64,000 nucleotides of DNA from Talaromyces rugulosus (taxonomy: Eukaryota > Ascomycota > Eurotiomycetes > Eurotiales > Trichocomaceae), in contig NC_049561.1 of assembly GCF_013368755.1 (NCBI RefSeq), positions 2,914,001 to 2,978,000 of the forward strand. The letters are read 5' to 3'. The notes below the pieces were generated by a model that did no database searches, was not told where the DNA came from, and saw only the letters and a program-made list of their open reading frames with translations. Positions 47,210 through 58,167 of this stretch are shown in pieces. Position 1 is the first letter of the stretch. Each line of letters opens with the position of its first letter. A program made the translations under genes and the position numbers.

Positions 47210-48384
47210 CTACCGACCGAGTCTGAAAGATGCTCGTGCATACCGCCAAAGACCGCGCAAGAAACCTTGGTACTCGGCCGTCTCCTGCTCACTGCCACCT
47301 GCAATGCTACTCGTCTTGTCCCCCGTGCAGTATATCTCTGTCAACCGGACCTGCCAGGGCGGATACCCGTCCAGCTTCACACAGGGTCCAAAGATGATCA
47401 AGAGATCAGGCTCCGACTTGACAGGGTGGAAAAGATCGGCCGGAAGCATCTTCAACTCGGTACCCTCAAGCTCCTCGAGAGACCCGGCGGGTGAAGAATC
47501 CGACGGTTGGTATGTGATATCGCTGATTTCGGCGTCAATCAGTTTTGTGCTAATGTCTGCTGGCGACAGTTTGCCATTCTGCGACATCTCGGCGAGTGTT
47601 TTGGTGAGATCGACCAGGGTCTCGCGTCCATCGGCCTCGGAGAGGAGCAGGATCGTCAGGGAGCCTTGTTTCGGTCTTTTTGTGGAAGTAGAGTTTGAAG
47701 GTGCAGGGCAGTAGGCGCTGTGGTGGGGAGCGAGGATGCGGAGGTTTGGTTGATTCAGAGGCGATCCGTAGTATAAGCCAAGTTTCTCGGAGACGGCTTT
47801 GTGGAGAGCAGGCATGCACGATTTGAGAACACCTTTGAAATAGTCAGTACTTTTTATAACAAAAACAAAGGGCTGTGGTACGGCTCACCTGTTCTTTCGT
47901 ACACGCTCAGCACGGGGATCTCAGCACACGTTGTCCAAGCCGCCAGCTCCGCCGCCTCATCCATCAACGAGTGCAGCGCATCCTCCTCCTTTCGCAGCTT
48001 CAACAACACACTGAGATGCTCCGGCAAGCGAGAAAGCGCCTTGACATCCTTTTTAATAAGCTCCGGTGTTCGATGATGGTGGTACGTAATCGCCAATATC
48101 CGGTCCCTGATAGCGGCGAGAGTCTGCGAAACGCGCACATAGAAACCGAGCACAAGATGGATAATAACGTATATAATCCGGTGCACCTGCGACTTCAGAA
48201 ACTTTCGTACTGGCTTGGGTTTTTGCTTCTGCTTTTTGTTTGTCGAAGGCCGCCGTGCAGATCCTGTGGCAGAGGGACTGGGGAGGTATGGTTTTACGAG
48301 CTTCTCGCGCTCGGCTGGAGACAGCTTTTTGCCGCGAAGACGGGCATCCTCGCGGAGAATTTCCGCGTCCTTGGAATATATCAT
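47210..48384 (-). CDS. nus1: NUS1-like subunit of cis-prenyltransferase (dehydrodolichyl diphosphate synthase)
   Basis: Endoplasmic-reticulum protein that partners the catalytic Rer2-type subunit to make dolichol for glycosylation. Two exons (47889-48384, 47210-47832; intron 47833-47888), 372 aa. A basic N-terminus precedes a membrane segment (VHRIIYVIIHLVLGFYV). The cis-prenyltransferase fold includes LPEHLSVLLKLRKEEDALHS in place of the catalytic helix region, PDLLIIFGP and YPPWQVRLTEIY. It ends with RLGR, the C-terminal RxG motif of the NgBR/Nus1 group. The Asp catalytic motif of the active subunit is absent, as expected. An acidic insertion at SSPAGSLEELEGTELK is variable in fungi. Confidence 0.85.
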
Positions 48385-49025
48385 AGGGGTGGAAAGAAGA
48401 AATTGTATCTGGTTTTTCCGACGATGATAATGAATGTCTGAATGTCGGAGAAAGAGGGTTTGTTCTTCGTTTTAATGACGGATTTGTTTAATGGCGGACC
48501 TCGGCAGGTCTGGGGAAAAAAAGTGGTGTACGTTTACGTCTACGTCGCTGATCATCGCCACACTGCCGACGCTAGGCTTGCGTCACTGTCATTAATTGTA
48601 TACCAGGCGCCTAATATATATATATTTTATTATATTAGCCTTGGGTCAGTTTTGTAAATAATCGAACAAAGTAAATATTTCCATGATTAATATTATAAAT
48701 TCAACGTCAACGTTGTGTATTGACATGTCTACTCGTAATATCATCTAGTATTCTCGTCGGTCTAGAATTCATGCGAATTCTGAAGGGATATATTTCATCG
48801 GGCATCATAAAGTAAAACTGAATTCAACCATTTCTGGAGCAAAGCATCCCTAATTAAAGCCCCGACTCTAGGAGTTCCCTGGTTGTTGTTACCTGAACCG
48901 TATTAGAGCTGCCGTTGAGGCTGGAACGCAGGGAGGGGATTGGTCTAGCATAGGATATATGCAAGCCTAATAGAAAATCCCAGCTAGAAGCTATGCATTG
49001 GGAAAATCAAAAGACAATAGACTCC
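48385..49025. other. Intergenic region
   Basis: 641 bp: promoter of nus1 and 3' end of the AMP deaminase gene. Short tandem TA repeats near 48618. Nothing further seen. Confidence 0.5.
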
Positions 49026-51653
49026 CTAGTTCGGATTTGCGGGCGAAGAGGTACCGGACGTATATCTCTCGATCCTGATTTTCATATAAGTATTGCGCTT
49101 CGAAGCGGAAAGGGGAGGGAACTTACAGAGCTAATTCGCCCACAAGAGTTTCGTGTCTAAATGCTTCGCGAAGGTCAGGAACATTGCTCTTGGCTACATC
49201 ATTCCCCTTAACGCCTGGCAAATTGCACTGAGGTCCAAGCCATCTTTGCTTGAGGGCAAACTCGAAGCCACTCTGGATGACCGAATTCCTAGCCAACTCA
49301 CACATGTCGACCGCGCTCAGCTTGTATATCTGCGCTGCAACAGCGTATTCCTCCATAAGAGGTTCCTTGGTGAAAGCGAATTGCAGTGGATCATCCGTAG
49401 AGAGGGAAACGTTCAGTCCCTTCCGGAAGAAACTAGCAAAGGGGTTCTTGTCGTAAGTCAAGAACAAAGCATTGTTACTCAGAGGAGACATTGCAATGCC
49501 GACCTGGTTTATATAATAGAGATATTGGAGTAGCGGGACTTTTCGGAGATGAATGCCGTGGCTGATACTATGGCAAGCCAAAAATCCAGCTGCAAGGTGA
49601 TCCGGGTCTCCAGCCTCGCCACAGTGAGGTCGTAAAACGAATGTGTTGAACCCACGCTGTTGACGCCAGAAGTTGAGCGATGCTATATTTGCAAACATGA
49701 AATATATCCAGTAGCTATAAGGAGGATTCTGTGCTGTGTTCCAGTCCCTTGGTATCGGGTACTTTCTGTATATGCGACGTTCTGCCTTGCTCTCGTCATC
49801 AACACTATCGAATCCGATGACGCGCTGCAAGAATACATGTAATTTGGGATGGCTAGAGGGGTCCTGCGTCACCTCAAAAAGCGGTTGAAACACATTCTTT
49901 ATGACTTCCTCATAAGTCTGCATCATGCCACTAGCCTTGTACACGTCGTAAAGGCGTGGGACCTGAATGAGCCAGCGGACATTTGGTGAAAAGAGCTTGT
50001 TGTCGACAACCCATGCAGCCAGTTTGTCCCACTCCTCCATGGATCTGCCATAGATAGAGATTCGCCATTCGACCATTTGATACTTGCTCGACTCCAGATC
50101 GGACATGACTTCTTTGGTGATCTCGGCAAGATAGCGACCTTTGATGTAGTTGTCCGTTTTCAGAAAGATTTCACGAAGTCGAGACTCTCCTACAGGGTTA
50201 TATTTCAAATTGAATTTGTCAAACCGGTGAAAGGAATCCTTGTGGGCCTGTATGGAAATAAATCAGAAAAAAGCTCCGATGCGAATTCAGCAGTGGAAAT
50301 ACGTACATGCATATCAAGCGTGTCAATGCTAAGGTCATAGGCAGTCAGATTAATACTTTCAAAAACTTCTTTGAGAGTCAAGTGCTTTCCGTCTCGGAAT
50401 AAAACGACCTCGTCTGGCGACTTTTTCATTTTGCTTTTGATAAAGCGCAGCAAGTGCTTTTGGTTCATACAGGCCGAATGATGTACGTGGGTATCAACCT
50501 TTCTGACGTTATAAAAATCTCTGTGCGGGACCTTTTTGCTGTCGGCCAACTCCTGATACTCATTCAACAAAGAATGAAGCTGGAACTTTCCTTCGAGATA
50601 GGACAGGCGTCTAAATGCGAAAGATTTGACCGGTCCATCGGTCGAGACTTCGGTAATTGCGTCCAGGTCCACGTAAAAGTCTCTGAGAGAGGGAATATGG
50701 ACAATTGGCTTGGTGGACTCGGAATCCTCGTATACCTGGTAGACACTGTTTGAATCCAACTGGAATTTCAGTGGAGATTTCTCTGGGAGAGGCAAAAGAT
50801 CATCCATATCAAAGTCTTCTCCAATGTCCTGGCCCATCTTGCGCACCTTCCGGGCGCCAGACGTTGTGTCAGTCTGTTCTGCCCCAAAAGAATCGGCGGC
50901 GGTGGGATTCGCGTTCTCCTGGTCTTTCTTTAGTTCCTTGCCGTTGTCCCACGCAGGTTCCGGCGGAGACGGGTATATTCGCCAGTTCGGAGAGTCCACG
51001 GGATTGCTCCCAGGGTTCTGCAGGGAGAGTTCCATGTACTTGTTTCGTAGCTCTAACAGCTTCCGGATCTTATCACAAACAATTTCCAGCTCCACAGTGA
51101 CAGGGTCGTCATCCGAGACGATACCGTCTGCATCTTGGCCAAGGCCAGTACCGCCACTTGCGCCGGGGAAGATAGGCAAGTGTGGTTTGTGGCCAGGTGC
51201 AAAGCCTGTTTGCAGAGCCTGGTGGTTTCGAGCCGACTGGTCAGCAGCCAGCAGGCTCGTCTCGTGCAATTTCGAGTACGCCGAAGGACTGGACGAATGG
51301 ACGGGGGTGTTTGCCATATCGTAAAGGCCGATGGTAGAGGGCAGGGCGATCTTCAGCGATGCGACACTCGAGGTCAAGCTGGGAGAGCCATCATTGTCCG
51401 CCCTCGCAGGCGTCGGAAGGTGGGACAGGTTGGGGCTCCGGGAGGGATCCTCGTCTGGACCGCGTGCTGCTTTGTGTCTCTGGTAGAAGAGCTTTGCTTC
51501 GGTCTGGCTCATGGACTTTTCGTAGGCATAGTTGTAGCTATGGGTTCTCTTCTGACGGTCCCTGGCAAGCACCTCCTCCGCGGCACGACCTGGGGACGTG
51601 GGCAGAGTCGCCTCGTCGCGAACGTCCTCGTCGTCGGACGTCTGTTGGCTCAT
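49026..51653 (-). CDS. amd1: AMP deaminase
   Basis: Cytosolic enzyme converting AMP to IMP plus ammonia in purine interconversion. Three exons (50307-51653, 49127-50247, 49026-49074), 838 aa. A non-conserved, Ser/Pro-rich regulatory N-terminus of about 300 residues precedes the catalytic part. Zinc ligands begin in [13 protein letters not shown]; further conserved blocks are [29 protein letters not shown] and the signature [10 protein letters not shown]. The gene seems to stop at GELAL, but the codon overlaps a GTAAGT donor. Removing a 52 bp intron (49075-49126) adds [15 protein letters not shown], which matches the usual LIERYT-like ending of fungal AMP deaminases. Divergent from sec10. Confidence 0.9.
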
Positions 51654-52501
51654 GGTGCAGTTTTGGGGATAAAATCAAGGTCGGATGAAGCTTCTCGCGA
51701 GGTTGGTCGACGAGAGCAACAACTCACGATCCCACTTTTTTTTTTGTTTCTAGCGGCCCCAAGGTGCATTTGGGCTCACCGAAAGAAGTGGGAGCCACCA
51801 AGGCGGTGGCAGAACGTCTCATTATGTGTCATCCTCAGCTGTTCAAATGTTTGTTTGGGGATTTTCCACCAAAAGAAATTCTTGCGCGAGTTTTATCAGT
51901 TGATACTTGCAGATCTAGAAATTAATGGCGTATAGATGGAGCTGTATCAGACTAGTGCGTGCAATGGCGCCTTTTAGCGGGTGGTTTTGCTCACTCTGAC
52001 CTATCTATAATAGCAGATACATATTTCAATAATTGATGGCTGATGTGCACAACATTTGAATTTTTCAAATTAAAAAATTAAAAATAAACGGTATTGAGAG
52101 ATCGTCCTCAAATTCCGGTCGGTCAATTCATCTGCTATATCGAATATTCAATCCACATGTGAACAATCATGATAAACGATGATTGAATCGGCCATCAAGG
52201 CAGACTTCACTTAAAATATTTGTTATTACTTGCTGATATATATTTCATTCAGCTTCTAGTCTATGAATTAAATAAAGCAACAAATAAACTCTGCAGTAGA
52301 CGTGTTCTGGCCGTTCAATGTGTGTAGTAAACAAGTGGCGCAGGCACCAGCCACACGCCCGCATCGTCGGCCACCGCCACGCGAGCTGCTTCCCCGGACA
52401 ATCTCATTGTCAACTCGCTGCTCAAGCTCAACCACATCAAGTTCGGACAGAGAGAAACGTGCGCTACTACACATGCTGGGCCGTCCTGGCTGACTCTCAA
52501 A
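51654..52501. promoter_or_regulatory. Divergent promoter, AMP deaminase / sec10
   Basis: 848 bp between divergent start codons of two housekeeping genes. CT-rich near the amd1 side and AT-rich in the middle. No RNA gene found. Confidence 0.5.
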
Positions 52502-55272
52502 ATGCCGGACAGCTCATCGACGAGCTCTCAATCGCAATCGCAATCGCAACCTCACTCGCAACAACACGCCCACCTGCCTTCGCGCACGCTCTACGCCAAG
52601 GGACCCAGTTTCGAGCTCGAGAACTTCACCAGCCGCGACTACATCGTCAAAGACTTTATTGAGTCGCTTTCCGACACTGCCATTGCCCATCGCCGCTCCG
52701 CCGGAACAGCCTCTGGTGCCAGTCAGGCTTTCGACCCGAAACCCCTCATTCGCACCTTTGAGCATGCGCAGAGCCGGCTGAACGACCTGCTCGGCGATCT
52801 CGAGATCAGAGAAAATGAGCTGTCAGCGGCTGTGCGGCGCGCTGAGGCTCAGCACGCACAGAACCTGTCGACCTTGGGTCGGAAATTGAATCATGCAATC
52901 GAGTCATTTCAGAAGCTGGATACCTCGTTGAACGGAGCCGGACTCTCGAACGGGGCAGATAGCAATAATATGGCAGTGGAAACGGGGAAGCGACTAGAAG
53001 AACTCGACCGACAGCGACGGCGGGCACTGGATGCTCATTTCTTGATTGAATGCTGGGATGAAGTCAGCAACTACGGCGATACTACAAAGCTCGAGACTCT
53101 CCGGATGTCTGGGAATAGCGAGGGCAAGCTCCGAGCAGCCCATATTGCAAAGCAATTACTCCGAATCAGCCAGAGATTAGATCCGAAGAGTTGGAATGAT
53201 GGGTCGAATGGCAACGGTAACTACCAGAATGGCGACGCATCCCCGGCACTAAACGGCGGCAATGGGAATGACAACCTCCCAAAGAAGAATACTAGAGAAA
53301 TCATCGAAAAGTTTTCCGAAACACTTGAAAAGGACCTGCTCAAGCAATTTGACGACTTTTACCGCAAAGCCAACTTTGAAGGAATGAAGGAATGTGCGAC
53401 CGTCTTGCGCGACTTTAACGGAGGCGCCAGCGTCATTGCTCTATTTGTCAATCAGCACCAGTTTTTCATCGACAGGAGTCAACTTGTAACCGAAGAAGTT
53501 GGCGGAGATGTCGAGACGTGGGAGAAGCTTGCAGATCCAGATGCAGAGCCTCCTGGGGTTGAACCTAGTTTGCAGTCGCTGGTCGACGACGTAAAGGTGG
53601 TGGTGCAAGACGAATCTGCAATCATCCGTCGGGCGTTCCCTTACTACGACGAAGTGTTGAGCCGCTTCCTCCAGCGTGTTTTCCAGCAATCAATCCAGCA
53701 GAGACTCGAGATGGTTTTGGAGAAAGCCAGCAGTATCTCGTCTCTTGCGTTTCTACGGTCATTGCAAAGCTCAAGAAGTTATATTAATGCTTTGGTAGAT
53801 GACTTGAAAACGCATGGATTGACCGAGGCACCGGACTCGATTTCATCCCAAACAGCCATCCTACTTGACCAACAATTGGAAGAGCTGTTTGTTCCATACT
53901 TTGTCGGGTCTTCTTACATTGAACGAGAGAGACGGAACTTGGAGGACCTCTACACATCTCTTTTGTTCAGATTTACTGCTTTTCATTCGCGGCGCAAGAA
54001 AGCTGCAACCACTTTTATGGCGTCTCTAGCAAAGAGTGGCAGCGAACTTCTCGCCTCGGCTAAAGAATCCTACGTGCACAGGCTTGACTCGCCTGATTTT
54101 ACACCCACTCAACGCCAAATACTTCTCAGGATTGCTGGGCTGAAAAATTCCGGGGATGGTGCAAGACCAGCAGAACCAGAGTTTACAGATGCCGACGGGT
54201 TGCTTTCCATAGACTACGTGAAGCGCATGCTCAAATGGTTGGCTGAAGGGGTCGGGCGTGGCCTAGAGCTGAGCGTCAGCAGCGAGACACCCAAGGATGT
54301 TGCGTCTCTGCTGAACCTGCTTCTCTTGATGATGGCAGAGAGCTATGTTGATGTTGCTCTCGACGCGGCTCTTGAAGCAGCAGCGGCGCAGGAGAACGTC
54401 AAGACAGAGCCGGACTTTTCATACCTCCAATCTCTGCGAGCCGCAATTAGCATCACACATCTGATGTTGACGTGTATCAACACGGTACTAATTCCGCTGG
54501 CTGCCAACAACGTGACCATCCGGCGTGACATGGAGAAGAAGGCAAACCTGGCAGTGAGCCGGGTTGAGGACAAGGTAAATGCCCTCGAGCAACGGACAAT
54601 CGACGTAGCCCTGGCATGGGTTGGCAAGCTTTTGGGAGGACAAAAGAAAAACGACTTTCGGCCGAAGGAGGGCGATAGCTCAACGGCATGGCTGGAGATG
54701 CTCCAGACTCCGGTAAGTTTCTTGTTCTTGTTTTTATATTTGTATCCAGCTGACTTATTGCTCAGACCTGCGAGGCCATCTGCACGTTCCTAGCACAACT
54801 ACACAACACGACGCTCACATACGTCCCATCCAGCGGGACGAGTCTCCCGACTCTGTTCACAGAGCTAGCGCTAGGCGTGCGCACTCAAGTGCTCGAACAC
54901 TTCCGGCGCTTCCAAGTCAACGGACCGGGAGGCCTGATGGTCACCAAGGACATGACGCGGTACGTCAATCTGTTTAAAGAGTGGGAACTCGAGCCCGAGG
55001 CCAAGGCCGCCATCGACGTGCTCCTCGAAGTCGGCAGCCTGTTTGTCGTTGGCCCCGAAGCTCTACGCGAGAAACTGCGGGGTGGCCAAGCCAGCGGCAC
55101 CTCCGCAAGCAACGGCGGCTCTGCTGATACTGGAGGAGGACGTTCAGCAGCAGCCAGCAGCGCGGCGGCGGACGGCGGTGCTGGCCTGTCGGTGCAGGAG
55201 ATTCGAGGGTATGTGCTGAAGAGAGTGGATACCAATACCGTGGCGATGCAGAGTGTGTTGAACTCTTTATAA
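52502..55272 (+). CDS. sec10: Exocyst complex subunit Sec10
   Basis: Component of the octameric tether that docks secretory vesicles at growing hyphal tips. Two exons (52502-54712, 54766-55272), 905 aa. The N-terminus has a Ser/Gln repeat coded by caatcg units, then LENFTSRDYIVKDFIESLSD, the conserved Sec10 start. Coiled-coil segments (LNDLLGDLEIRENELSAAVR, ETGKRLEELDRQRRRALDAH) follow, and the rest is helical CorEx-type rod, e.g. RAAHIAKQLLRISQRLDP and GPGGLMVTKDMTRYVNLFKEW. An Ala/Gly/Ser-rich low-complexity insert near the C-terminus (ASNGGSADTGGGRSAAASSA) precedes the final QEIRGYVLKRVDTNT helix. The 53 bp intron has donor GTAAGT. Confidence 0.9.
52527..52550 (+). repeat. CAATCG hexanucleotide microsatellite in sec10
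   Basis: Tandem caatcg units near codons 9-16 code alternating Ser-Gln. In-frame expansions would only lengthen the disordered N-terminus. Confidence 0.6.
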
Positions 55273-56450
55273 ATTTTTATTCCATGATTGTTCCTTTTTT
55301 TCTTGTATATAGAAATATACCCTTGTCTTGGTGGGTTGCCTTGCATTATGCTCAGTAACACTAAGTGGATATCCTTATTAACGATCTTGACGAGATGCCT
55401 TATATAGACTTTTTTCCCTCTATCTGATATGGACACCGCAAATCCTACCGCAGTTTCAGGTCTGATCAGGACTAGTGCGTTTTTTTGAAGTAAAAAGGTA
55501 AAAATAATTATGCAGATTTATACTCTGTACACGCATCGCTAAAATTACTCAAGAACAGTTCGTATCCGTGTCGATCGAATCCTGGCAAAAAAGTATGTTT
55601 ATTGTTAGCAACTGGGCAGGAACAGCGTTGAGATGCCAAGTGGCAGAGGACTCCGCAGTTGGGTTTCAAACGGTAGTTTTGTAGTGACGTGTATACGGTG
55701 TATACGGAGTATATTGTTATTGTTATTATTACTACGTACTACTATAACAAACAAACAAAGAAAATAATAGTAATATAGATTCTGTCCAATAAGATCGGCA
55801 ATAAAGTGTGATGGGAATCAAAAAAACCATGCAGCCCATGCAGGCAAGGCCGCACTCCTTTCGGAAACGAAAATTTAGTGTGCATGCATAGGCTGAAACA
55901 GGCACTAACTGCATGTGTCAAACGTCTTAATGAGACCACAATATCCGAGAGACCAGGATAGGGAAGAGACTCGTGGGGGGGAACGGCCAATCGGTTGCTG
56001 TATAGGATTGATTCTGGGGGCGGAATGTGAACAACGAAACGGCCAAACAATAATATGTTGTTTGGAATATATGATTGGAGAAGATGGGCAGGGCCGTGAC
56101 ATCAATTGAAAAAATTGAAACGGTCGCTCTCTCTGCTTACAGGTGGAAGCTTTGCCACGGATATGCATGTCAGAAAGGCGGGCGTCAAAGTGCTGTCTGT
56201 TGCGGCTGTGACAGTTGACCTGTCCCCGACGCTGTCTGATCAATCACATCCTCGGTGTGCCATGTCGTGGTGACAGCGGGGTAGACGTGGAGGGCATTTC
56301 GCCGACAACCTACGGAGTAATAGAGTAATACTCAATCACGCAAGGGACTGCCATTGGTGATAGATCGCATCAAGCTCGACAACCCAAACTTTCTAGAAAT
56401 TGACCTGTTGGCTCGCGCACATGTCGATGCGCGTGGTGTTGGCTGTCATG

Positions 56451-56470
56451 GCCAGGCCAGGCCAGGCCAG
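56451..56470. repeat. GCCAG pentanucleotide repeat, four units
   Basis: Four perfect head-to-tail GCCAG units followed by a partial unit (gcag). Confidence 0.85.
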
Positions 56471-57309
56471 GCAGATTCTGCAAGGGGCATTCAAGTGCGT
56501 ACTCGACAAATCCTCCAGCAGTATTTACTCCGTACCAAGGACAAACGTACACGTCGGAATTGACATTCGACATGGCCGAGGGTGGAGACGATCACATCGG
56601 GCAATCAGTCACACTGCATGAAAAGGTTTTTTTTTCCTGTCTGCCCGAACAACAAACCAAACACCTTCACAAGCGATCCTTATTCGAGGATTGTACATGG
56701 CTAGCGCGCAGGCTACCAGAATAGCAAGGTACTAGCTGCAGACGTTTTTGCTGTAGTGGTACGTAGGACGGTGGGCATGGCGAATCGCGATTTGTTCATC
56801 GAGCGGTGGCGTCACCGAACAGTCTCGATCGAAACAGCAGAGACGCTCGGAGGCGATGGTTTTGCGTATTGGAGATTGTACGAGTCCGACGAGGTCGAGG
56901 ATTCCTTCTGGGCCGAGACTATTGATTGTGGACGAGTCTCCAAACACTTGGCATAGTATTGCTAAGACAGTATGGGGTAGACACTGGACAGTCGTAAATT
57001 TAGCATCAAAAGAGCTCGGTTAGAAAACACCCAGCCTATGGGGACGCAGCGCAAGCGATCGTTGAGTCTTGACTGCACACCGACCAACACTATCGACCAA
57101 CTAGCTAGGCGCATCTCTCTCGACCTCAAACTGGACAGCAGCTGTGGAGCTGCTCCTGTTTCGACATCGGACACGGTCTGACAAAGCCGACGATCAAAGC
57201 CCTCTCAGATGACAGTTTCGAATGAAAAGAACAGGATCCTCAGACAGGGATACGAACAGGGGTGTGTTGGCGCCTGGAGGATTTCCCCCCTTGGCCGAGC
57301 CCAAAGAGC

Positions 57310-57346
57310 GAAAAGCGCAAAGCGCAAGGCGCAAAAGGCGCAAAAC
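57310..57346. repeat. Degenerate GCGCAAA-type tandem repeat
   Basis: Several imperfect copies of GCGCAAA with G or A insertions lie head to tail. No known element identified. Confidence 0.7.
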
Positions 57347-57521
57347 TTCCAAAGCTAAAAGCTTGATCGCTAGGAGAGTCGATGATGGGTTACCTAGTTG
57401 GAACTTACTAGCACGTAGCACAGTTACCAACCATATGGAGCCGATAGTGCGTGCCTCCACTAGAGCGGTTGGTCCGATGTTCTGTACGCTGTGCTTTCCA
57501 CGCGGCTAACGATAATGCTAT

Positions 57522-57542
57522 AATAATACGTAGTATTATTAC
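57522..57542. repeat. Perfect palindrome, 9 bp arms
   Basis: TAATAATAC and GTATTATTA flank a three-base centre (GTA). It lies in an AT-rich microsatellite-like stretch and could form a small hairpin. Confidence 0.8.
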
Positions 57543-58167
57543 TGGATAATGCTAATAGTAGTAGCGACAGCGCTAAGGAGAATAAGAATACTAATAATAC
57601 GATGATGCATGGCCCTGGCGTAAAGATCCGGGTGACTATCACTCTTGCGGTGAGCCCTTAGATCCTTATATCCCTAACCCCAGGCACGACTATCCTCCCC
57701 TTTTCTGTTGGATTATTATTAGTGATTCTTTCGTTTCTTTTTCTCTCTCTCTCGAACCCCTCGCCGATCTTATTATACCTCCCTGATCCCCTTAAGAGTG
57801 CTGCGTCGGCAAAGTTCAAATTCTCTCGCCATCGGCATTATTGATTCTTACACCGCTGTGATAGCCCTGCAGGACAAGATCTGCATCTTCTTCTTCTTCT
57901 TTTCTGTGCTCCTCTTCTCTTTTCACTCTTATACTTTTCTCTATTGAATATTCTCGACTGGCTGCCTGATCATTGATCATCCAACCCTGTTCGATAATAA
58001 TTCACTCTGTTATTATCCACCCGATCCTTGTCCCAGGCGGTTACTGCGTATGCTATTGCGCATACTATTGCCTGTTTCCTGCACCTAGCAGATCGACCAC
58101 GCCGCCTCTTGCGACATCTCTTTCGTACCGAATATACGTATAAAAGGAAAAGGGCATACGAAGCAGA

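Larger units (their letters stand above)
55273..58167. other. 2.9 kb intergenic region with simple repeats
   Basis: No gene I can support. It contains a TATACG tandem (near 55690), four GCCAG units (56451-56470), a GCGCAAA-type degenerate repeat (57310-57346), a 9-bp-arm palindrome (57522-57542) and CT-rich promoter-like DNA up to 58167. The open frames at 56756, 57222 and 58028 lack coding signs. A non-coding RNA or long 5' leader for the next gene is possible but not shown. Confidence 0.5.
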
